Below the pieces are notes generated by a model. The model worked only from the letters and a program-made list of their open reading frames with translations, was not told the origin of the DNA and searched no databases. Both the position numbers and the translations under genes were made by a program. Below are positions 42,069 to 49,800 of a stretch of DNA of 64,000 bases, one piece after another. The number at the start of each line of letters is the position of its first letter. The first letter of the stretch is position 1. The stretch spans positions 1-64,000 of the forward strand of contig NZ_MNPW01000010.1 in assembly GCF_001983175.1 (NCBI RefSeq). The letters run 5' to 3'. This DNA comes from Pseudomonas cedrina subsp. cedrina. Its GTDB lineage: Bacteria > Pseudomonadota > Gammaproteobacteria > Pseudomonadales > Pseudomonadaceae.

Positions 42069-43022
42069 TCACTTGGCTTGCAGCTTGCGCTCAATGGCAG
42101 CCATCAGCATTTCGCCGATGTTCGTGCCAAATGCATTGTCGATCTCGCGAATACAGGTCGGGCTGGTGACGTTGATTTCAGTCAGGTGCTCACCGATCAC
42201 GTCCAGGCCGACAAACAGCAAGCCTTTCTCACGCAGGGTTGGGCCGACCTGGGCAGCGATCCAGCGGTCCTTGTCCGACAACGGCCGTGCTTCACCACGG
42301 CCACCGGCCGCCAGGTTGCCGCGCGTCTCGCCGGCTGCCGGGATACGCGCCAGGCAGTAATCCACCGGTTCGCCGTCGATCATCAGGATGCGCTTGTCGC
42401 CATCCTTGATCGCCGGCAGGTAGGCCTGGCCCATGATCTGCTGGGTGCCCAGGGCCGTCAGTGTCTCGAGGATCACCGATAGGTTCGGGTCGCCGGCGCG
42501 GTGACGGAAAATCGAGGTGCCGCCCATGCCGTCCAGCGGCTTGAGGATCACATCACCGTGCTTGGCGGCGAATTCACGCAGTACGTCGGCGCGGCGGCTG
42601 ACCACGGTTGGCGGCGTGCACTGCGGGAACAGCGTGGCGAACAGTTTTTCATTGCAGTCGCGCAGGCTCTGCGGCTTGTTGACGATCAGCACGCCGGCGC
42701 GCTCGGCCTGCTCCAGCAGGTAGGTGGAGTAGACGAATTCCATGTCGAACGGCGGGTCCTTGCGCATCAGGACCACGTCCAGGTCGCTCAGGGGGCTGTC
42801 GATTTCATCCGCAAGTTCGAACCACTTTTCAGGGTTGGCAAACACCTGCAGCGGGCGCATACGTGCACGGGCCTCGCCGTCACCCTGATAAAGATCGCGC
42901 TGCTCCATATAGAACAACGTCCAGCCGCGAGCCTGGGCGGCCAGGAGCATGGCCAGCGAGCTGTCCTTTTTATAGGAGATGCTGGCGATAGGGTCCATGA
43001 CAATGCCGACGCGAACGCTCAT
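42069..43022 (-). CDS. gshB: Glutathione synthetase
   Basis: ATP-grasp ligase joining glycine to gamma-glutamylcysteine. 317 residues, close to E. coli GshB (316). MDPIASISYKKDSSLAMLLA at the N-terminus, VVLMRKDPPFDMEFVYSTYLLE, ILKPLDGMGGTSIFR (ATP loop) and NVTSPTCIREIDNAF (metal and glutathione site) are all present. Divergent from pilG; the 241-bp gap holds promoter-like sequence but nothing I can assign. Confidence 0.97.
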   Translation of the reverse strand: MSVRVGIVMDPIASISYKKDSSLAMLLAAQARGWTLFYMEQRDLYQGDGEARARMRPLQVFANPEKWFELADEIDSPLSDLDVVLMRKDPPFDMEFVYSTYLLEQAERAGVLIVNKPQSLRDCNEKLFATLFPQCTPPTVVSRRADVLREFAAKHGDVILKPLDGMGGTSIFRHRAGDPNLSVILETLTALGTQQIMGQAYLPAIKDGDKRILMIDGEPVDYCLARIPAAGETRGNLAAGGRGEARPLSDKDRWIAAQVGPTLREKGLLFVGLDVIGEHLTEINVTSPTCIREIDNAFGTNIGEMLMAAIERKLQAK

Positions 43023-43263
43023 GGGGGATTTCCTCTAGCAAATGGGTGCGCATAAAAGTGGCGTCAGAGTGGCGCTGTGGCTGTTGTGGGTCAAGGAAAA
43101 ACCACCTGGCCGGTTGCTCGATAGATTGCGCCCAAAGACTGTGCTAAAAAGACTGCCACGGCGCAGCAGCGCCTTGAATTCCAAGGCTTGCGGCGCTCAT
43201 CCCGGGCAACATCAGGCAGTACACACGAAAAAACCGATTCGCTGTGGCGATGGCAGAGCAGAT

Positions 43264-43671
43264 ATGGAACAGCATTCCAACGCCTTGAGGGTGATGGTGA
43301 TCGACGACTCGAAGACGATCCGCCGCACCGCTGAAACCCTGTTGAAGAACGTAGGGTGCGATGTCATCACGGCCATCGACGGTTTCGATGCCCTGGCCCG
43401 GATTGTCGACCATCACCCGCACATTATTTTTGTCGACATCATGATGCCGCGCCTGGATGGCTATCAGACCTGCGCATTGGTGAAGAACAACCCGGCGTTC
43501 AAATCGATCCCGGTGATCATGTTGTCTTCCAAGGACGGCCTGTTCGACAAGGCCAAGGGGCGCATCGTGGGTGTCGATCAGTTTTTGACCAAGCCGTTCA
43601 GCAAGGAAGAACTGCTGGGCGCGATCAAGGCCTATGTGCCAGGGTTCGCCGCAGTAGAACAAGCACACTGA
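43264..43671 (+). CDS. pilG: Chp chemosensory response regulator PilG
   Basis: A 135-residue single-domain CheY-like protein, same length as P. aeruginosa PilG, promoting pilus extension. From MEQHSNALRVMVIDDSKTIRR, the phospho-acceptor is D58 in FVDIMMPRLDG, with acidic DD at 14-15 and K in LTKPFSKEEL. In-frame starts further upstream (43042) extend into the promoter and are not used. First gene of pilGHIJ-chpAC. A strong hairpin spans its stop codon. Confidence 0.97.
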   Translation: MEQHSNALRVMVIDDSKTIRRTAETLLKNVGCDVITAIDGFDALARIVDHHPHIIFVDIMMPRLDGYQTCALVKNNPAFKSIPVIMLSSKDGLFDKAKGRIVGVDQFLTKPFSKEELLGAIKAYVPGFAAVEQAH

Positions 43672-43694
43672 CGCCGCCCCACAAGGGCGGCGTC
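43670..43694 (+). promoter_or_regulatory. Intercistronic hairpin between pilG and pilH
   Basis: Perfect 10-bp stem GACGCCGCCC-CACAA-GGGCGGCGTC. Its first two bases are part of the pilG TGA codon. No T tract follows, so it is unlikely to be a full terminator; it could protect the pilG message or reduce expression of downstream genes. Confidence 0.7.
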
Positions 43695-43716
43695 CACCTA
43701 TGTAGTGGGGAAAACC

Positions 43717-44082
43717 ATGGCACGTGTTCTGATCGTCGACGATTCGCCGACCGAAATGTACAAACTGACCGGTATGCTGGAAAAGCATGGCCACCAGGTC
43801 CTCAAGGCCGAAAACGGCGCGGATGGCGTGGCCCTGGCCCGCCTGGAAAAGCCCGACGCCGTGCTGATGGACATCGTGATGCCGGGTCTCAACGGCTTCC
43901 AGGCTACGCGCCAATTGTCCAAGGAGCCGGAAACCAACGGTATCCCGATCATCATCATCACCACCAAGGACCAGGAAACCGACAAGATCTGGGGGGCACG
44001 CCAGGGCGCCAAGGATTACCTGACCAAACCCGTGGATGAAGAAACCCTGATCGCCACCCTGAATAAGGTGTTGGCTGGTTGA
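43717..44082 (+). CDS. pilH: Chp chemosensory response regulator PilH
   Basis: A 121-residue CheY-like protein with the start MARVLIVDDSPTEMYKL after GGGGAAAA. Phospho-acceptor D52 in LMDIVMPGLNG; conserved Thr and Lys in ITTKDQET and LTKPVDEETL. In P. aeruginosa PilH opposes PilG, favouring pilus retraction or acting as a phosphate sink for ChpA. Between pilG (hairpin separated) and pilI (12 bp). Confidence 0.97.
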   Translation: MARVLIVDDSPTEMYKLTGMLEKHGHQVLKAENGADGVALARLEKPDAVLMDIVMPGLNGFQATRQLSKEPETNGIPIIIITTKDQETDKIWGARQGAKDYLTKPVDEETLIATLNKVLAG

Positions 44083-44094
44083 CTGTTCGCCATC

Positions 44095-44619
44095 ATGACC
44101 GAGTCGCACACCGCCTTCGAACTGCTGCTGGACATTGACCGCCGCTGCCGCCTGCTGGCTGCCGACCTGCCATCCCAGGAAGCTCGCTTGCAGCGTTGGA
44201 GCGGCATCGGCTTTCGCTTGGGCGAGCATTGGTATGTCGCGCCCATGGGTGAAGTGGCCGAAGTCCTGCATGAACCGCGTTGCACCTTGATGCCCGGGGT
44301 CAAGGCCTGGGTCAGGGGTGTGGCCAACCTGCGCGGGCGCTTGTTACCGGTGATGGACCTGGGCGGTTTCCTCGGCCTGGAGCTGTCCAAGGCGCGCAAA
44401 CAACGGCGGGTATTGGTGGTGGAATATAACGACCTGTTTGTCGGGCTGCTGGTGGACGAGGTGGTGGGGATGCAACATTTTGCACAAGACGCGTTGCTGG
44501 CGAACGCCGCTCCCAATGCGCCGTTCATTCAGGGCCGATTCGAGGGCGACCCGCAGTGGCAGGTCTTCAGCCCCTTCGCCCTGGCCAAGGCCCCGGGTTT
44601 CATGGACGTTGCCGCATGA
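44095..44619 (+). CDS. pilI: CheW-like adaptor PilI
   Basis: A 174-residue CheW-domain protein bridging the PilJ receptor and the ChpA kinase. WSGIGFRLGEHWYVAPMGEV opens the domain; RGVANLRGRLLPVMDLGGFLG is the core motif, and VLVVEYNDLFVGLLVDEVVGM follows. Its stop overlaps the pilJ start by four bases (ATGA). Confidence 0.95.
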   Translation: MTESHTAFELLLDIDRRCRLLAADLPSQEARLQRWSGIGFRLGEHWYVAPMGEVAEVLHEPRCTLMPGVKAWVRGVANLRGRLLPVMDLGGFLGLELSKARKQRRVLVVEYNDLFVGLLVDEVVGMQHFAQDALLANAAPNAPFIQGRFEGDPQWQVFSPFALAKAPGFMDVAA

Positions 44620-46667
44620 CCACCGCGACCACCCCCAGGCCTCAGGCCGGCTCGCGCAGCCGCTCGCAGATCATCGTGCTGTTTATTGCACTGATCGTGT
44701 TCATCATGTTGCTGTTCGCCAACTTTGCGTACCTCAACACCCAGTCCACCTACGACAAACAGTACATCGGCCACGCCGGTGAGCTGCGCGTGCTGTCCCA
44801 GCGCATTGCCAAGAACGCCACCGAGGCCGCTACGGGCAAGGCCGCTGCGTTCAAGCTGTTGGCGGATGCGCGTAACGACTTCGCCCAGCGCTGGGGCTAC
44901 CTGAAAAAAGGCGACCCGCAAACCGGTCTGCCCGCCGCTCCCGGTGCCGTGCGCGCCGAAATGCGCGCGGTGCAGACCGACTGGGAAGCGCTGCTGAAAA
45001 ACACCGATGCGATCCTCGCCAGCGAACAGACGGTGCTGTCTTTGCATCAGGTGGCCGCGACGCTCGCCGAAACCGTGCCGCAACTGCAGATGGAGTCGGA
45101 GAAGGTCGTCGACATCCTCCTGCAACGAGGCGCCCCGGCCAGCCAAGTGGCCCTGGCCCAGCGCCAATCGTTGTTGGCCGAACGAATCCTGGGGGCGGTC
45201 AACACCGTCCTGGCCGGCGATGAAACCGCGGTGCAGGCCGCCGACGCTTTTGGCCGCGATGCCAACCGCTTCGGCGTGGTGCTCAACGGTATGCTCAACG
45301 GCAACCCAGGGCTGCGCATCACGCAAGTCGAAGACCGCGACGCCCGCGCGCGGCTGGGGGAAATCGCCGAGCTGTTCGAGTTTGTCTCCGGCTCCGTGGA
45401 TGAAATCCTCGAAACCTCGCCGCAACTGTTCCAGGTGCGCGCCTCTGCGAGCAATATCTTCAACCTGTCGCAAACCCTGCTCGACGAAGCCTCGCACCTG
45501 GCCACCGGGTTTGAAAACCTGGCCAGCGGGCGCAGCTTCGACACCATCGGCGGCTATGTGCTGGGCCTGCTGGCGTTGACCTCGATCATTCTGATCGGCC
45601 TGGTCATGGTGCGCGAAACCAACCGCCAATTGCATGAAACCGCCGAGAAAAACGAGCGCAACCAGAACGCGATCATGCGCCTGCTGGACGAAATCGAAGA
45701 CCTGGCCGACGGCGACCTCACGGTGACTGCCTCGGTGACCGAAGACTTCACCGGTACCATCGCCGACTCCATCAACTATTCCGTGGACCAACTGCGCGAC
45801 CTGGTCGCCACCATCAACCTCACCGCCGGGCAAGTCGCCGGCGCGGTGCAGGACACCCAGGCCACCGCCATGCACCTGGCCCAGGCCTCGGAACACCAGG
45901 CCCAGCAGATCGCCGAAGCTTCCACCGCGATCAACCAGATGGCCCAGTCCATCGACCAGGTGTCGGCCAACGCCGCAGAATCCTCGGCGGTCGCGGAGCG
46001 CTCGGTGGAAATCGCCAACAAGGGCAATGAGGTGGTGCACAACACCATCCACGGCATGGACAACATTCGCGAGCAGATCCAGGACACCGCCAAGCGCATC
46101 AAGCGCCTGGGCGAGTCGTCCCAGGAGATTGGCGACATCGTCAGCCTGATCGATGACATTGCCGACCAGACCAACATCCTCGCCCTGAACGCCGCGATCC
46201 AGGCCAGCATGGCCGGTGATGCCGGGCGCGGCTTTGCGGTGGTGGCCGATGAAGTGCAGCGCCTGGCCGAGCGCTCATCGGCCGCGACCCGGCAGATCGA
46301 AACCCTGGTGCGGGCGATCCAGGCCGACACCAACGAAGCGGTAATCTCCATGGAGCAGACCACCACCGAAGTGGTGCGCGGCGCACGCCTGGCGCAGGAT
46401 GCCGGGGTGGCGCTGGAAGAGATCGAAGGCGTGTCGAAAACCCTGGCGGCGCTGATCCAGAGTATCTCCAATGCGGCGCAGCAACAGACGTCTTCGGCGG
46501 GGCAGATTTCCCTGACCATGAACGTGATCCAGCAGATCACCACCCAGACGTCGTCGGGCTCTACGGCGACTGCCGAGAGCATTGGTAACCTGGCGAAGAT
46601 GGCGAGCGAGTTGCGTAGGTCGGTGTCGGGTTTCACCCTCCCGCCGCCACAACAGGTCGATGATTGA
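44616..46667 (+). CDS. pilJ: Methyl-accepting chemotaxis-type receptor PilJ
   Basis: A 683-residue transmembrane receptor (P. aeruginosa PilJ is 682). N-terminal segment about residues 18-40, periplasmic PilJ domains to about residue 312, second segment LGLLALTSIILIGLVMV (about 313-330), HAMP and a cytoplasmic signalling hairpin. The tip is DIADQTNILALNAAIQASMA. It reads pili or surface cues and drives ChpA. pilK, which in P. aeruginosa follows pilJ, is missing; a REPIN takes its place. Confidence 0.96.
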   Translation: MTTATTPRPQAGSRSRSQIIVLFIALIVFIMLLFANFAYLNTQSTYDKQYIGHAGELRVLSQRIAKNATEAATGKAAAFKLLADARNDFAQRWGYLKKGDPQTGLPAAPGAVRAEMRAVQTDWEALLKNTDAILASEQTVLSLHQVAATLAETVPQLQMESEKVVDILLQRGAPASQVALAQRQSLLAERILGAVNTVLAGDETAVQAADAFGRDANRFGVVLNGMLNGNPGLRITQVEDRDARARLGEIAELFEFVSGSVDEILETSPQLFQVRASASNIFNLSQTLLDEASHLATGFENLASGRSFDTIGGYVLGLLALTSIILIGLVMVRETNRQLHETAEKNERNQNAIMRLLDEIEDLADGDLTVTASVTEDFTGTIADSINYSVDQLRDLVATINLTAGQVAGAVQDTQATAMHLAQASEHQAQQIAEASTAINQMAQSIDQVSANAAESSAVAERSVEIANKGNEVVHNTIHGMDNIREQIQDTAKRIKRLGESSQEIGDIVSLIDDIADQTNILALNAAIQASMAGDAGRGFAVVADEVQRLAERSSAATRQIETLVRAIQADTNEAVISMEQTTTEVVRGARLAQDAGVALEEIEGVSKTLAALIQSISNAAQQQTSSAGQISLTMNVIQQITTQTSSGSTATAESIGNLAKMASELRRSVSGFTLPPPQQVDD

Positions 46668-46697
46668 AATGCGACCCAAAGAACACCACAGTCCAAA

Positions 46698-46786
46698 TGT
46701 GGGAGCTGGCTTGCCTGCGATAGCGGTGGGTCAGCTACCTATATATCAACTGACAGACCGCCATCGCAGGCAAGCCAGCTCCCACA
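46698..46786. repeat. REPIN, GII-like, between pilJ and chpA
   Basis: Arms TGTGGGAGCTGGCTTGCCTG and its complement, within the 177-bp gap where pilK lies in P. aeruginosa. It is co-directional with, and inside, the presumed operon. Confidence 0.92.
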
Positions 46787-46844
46787 TTAGATCTCCATTA
46801 TTCCTGGCAGCATCTGCAACTCAAAAATTCTCACCGGAGTGAAT

Positions 46845-49800
46845 ATGGTTGATCGGCACGACTACGTGGCCCTCGAATGGGTCAAGGGCGACATTGCCGA
46901 AACCCTGAAACAGGCCCGGTCGGCGCTGGACGCGTATGCCCAAACCCCGGACGGCGACGCCATCGACGAGTGCCTGGCGTGCGTCCATCAAGTGCATGGC
47001 GCCTTGCAGATGGTCGAGTTCTACGGCGCGGCGCTGCTGGCCGAAGAAATTGAAGCACTCGCCGTGGCCCTGCAGGCCGAGCGCGTCGGCCAGCGCGACG
47101 AGAGCATCCGCCTGCTGCAACAAGCCCTCAACCAGCTGCCGCTGTATCTGGACCGCGTGCACAGTGCCCGCCGCGACTTGCCGCTGGTGGTGTTGCCGCT
47201 GCTCAACGACCTGCGCAGCGCGCGCGGCGAAAGCCTGCTGTCGGAGACCAGCCTGTTCAGCCCGCAATTGCTGACGATAGCGCCGCTGCCCGATGAAGCC
47301 CTGGCCCAACGCGCGGTGCCCGACCTGAAAGAGCAATTGCGCCAGTGGCACCACCTGCTGCAACAGGCGTTGGCGGGGCTGCTGCGAGAGGACCACGGCC
47401 CGAGCAACCTGGAAGACATGGCGCGGGTGTTCGCGCGCCTGGAAGCCTTGTGCCAGGGCGCGCCGTTGTTGCCGCTGTGGCAAGTCACCTCGGCACTGGT
47501 CGAAGGCATGCTCACCGGCGTGATCGCCAACAGCCCGGCGTTGCGCAGCCTGCTCAAGGCCAGCGACAAACAACTCAAGCGCCTGCTCGCCCAGGGTATC
47601 GACGGGGTCAACCAGCCGGCGCCGGATGAGTTGCTCAAGAGCTTGTTGTTCTACGTCGCCAAGGTCACCCGGCCGACACCGCGCATGCAAAGCCTCAAGG
47701 AACGCTACGGCCTGGACGAGGCCTTACCCGACAGTGCCGTGGTCGACGCCGAGCGTGCCCGCCTGGCCGGAGCGGATCGCAACGCCATGGGCTCGGTGCT
47801 GGGGGCTTTGTGTGAAGAACTGGTGCGGGTCAAAGAACGCCTCGACTTGTTTGTACGCAGTGACCGCCAGCACACCGGCGACCTTGACGCGTTGCTGGCG
47901 CCGTTGCGGCAGATCGCCGACACCCTGGCGGTGCTGGGCTTCGGCCAGCCGCGCAAAGTCATCATCGACCAGCTTGCGGTGGTGCTGAGCCTGGCCCAGG
48001 GCCAACGCGCACCCAACGACGCGGTGTTGATGGACGTGGCGGGCGCGTTGCTCTACGTCGAAGCCACGCTGGCAGGCATGGTCGGCACCGTCGAGCCGCA
48101 AAGCCGCGAAGAAAGCCGCCTGCCGACCACCGACCTGACCCAGATCCACCAATTGGTGATCCGCGAATCCTGCCAGTGCCTCAAGCAAGCCAAGGAACTG
48201 GTGATCGACTGTATCGAAGCGGACTGGGACCGCCAGCGCCTGGAATCCCTGCCGGAGCTGCTGAGCCAGGTACGCGGTGCGCTCGCGATGATCCCGTTGC
48301 CCCGCGCGGCGAGCCTGATGCGCGGCTGCACCGATTATGTCGACGAACAATTGATGGGTAACGATGCTGCGCCTTCGCAGCAGCACCTGGCGCATTTCGC
48401 CGACGTGATCAGCGGCTTGGAGTATTACCTCGAACGCATGCTTCAGGACCCGGATGCTACCGGCGAACGGGTGCTGGAGCTGGCCACCCAAGGCCTGGCT
48501 GCGTTGGGCTACCTGCCCGCCGAAAAACCCTGGCGCCAGGCATTGGCTGCACCGGATGGCGTGCTTTCGGCCGAGGTCACGCCGAGCCAATCCCAGTTCG
48601 ATGCGCTGGCCAGCCCGACGTCGCGCCTGAACCCGCCGGCCCTGCAACGCCCCGGTAGTTTGCTGCCGCCACCGGCTGATGAGGCGCCCATCGACGATGA
48701 ACTGCGCGAAGTCTTCCTTGAAGAAACCGACGAAGTCATTGAGGTGCTGCACCGCCACCTGCCCAACAGCGCCGACAAGACCGCCCAGGGTGAAATGCGC
48801 CGTGCGTTCCACACGCTCAAAGGCAGCGGCCGCATGGTGCGCGCCCTGGTGTTGGCCGAGCTGGCCTGGGCCGTGGAAAACCTGCTCAATCGCGTCCTGG
48901 AACGCAGCGTGGCCCTTGGCGCCGAGGTGCAACAGGTACTGGATGAAGCGGTGGCCCTGCTGCCCGAACTGATCGCCGACTTTGCCGCCGACGCTCAACG
49001 CCAGCGCGATGAAGTCGACGCCCTGGCCGCCCGCGCCCATGCGCTGGCCAGCGGTACGCAAGCGCCCGCCGCCGAACCCCATGACCCGCTGTTGCTGGAG
49101 ATCTTTCGCAACGAAGCCCAGAGCCACCTGGGCAGCCTCAACCACTTCCTGCAACAGGCCGCCGAGCATGTGCCGCTGCAAGTCAGCGACGAACTGCAAC
49201 GCGCCCTGCACACCCTCAAGGGCAGCGCCTACATGGCCGGCGTGCTGCCGATTGCCGAACTGGCGCGCCCGCTGGATCACCTGACCCGCGAGTACAAGGC
49301 CCATCGTCTGCCGCTGGACCTGGATGAAGTGGAGTTGCTGCTGGAAGCCGAAGGCCTGTTCCAGCGTGGGCTGCGTGACCTGGACGGTGATCCCTTGGCG
49401 CCGATCAAAGGTGCGCAAGACCTGATCAACCGCACCCAGGGCTTGCTCGATCACCAGCTTGAAGCACTGCTCGACGCACCGAACACCGGCCTGCGTATCA
49501 AGCGCGACCCGCACCTGATCGCCAACTTCCTGGCCCAGGGCATGGACATCCTGCTCGACGCCGAAAACCTGCTGCGCCGCTGGCAACAGCACCCCGGCGC
49601 GCGCCAGGAACTCACCGCGCTGCTGGACGAGTTGACCACCTTGGGCGAGGGTGCGCATGCCGCGGACCTGCACGCAATCGACGCACTCTGCGAAGCCTTG
49701 CTCGACCTCTATGGCGCCGTGGAAGAGAGCAGCCTGGCAGTGAGCGAGCGGTTTTTCCACGAAGCCGAGCAGGCCCATGAAGCGTTGATCAATATGCTCG

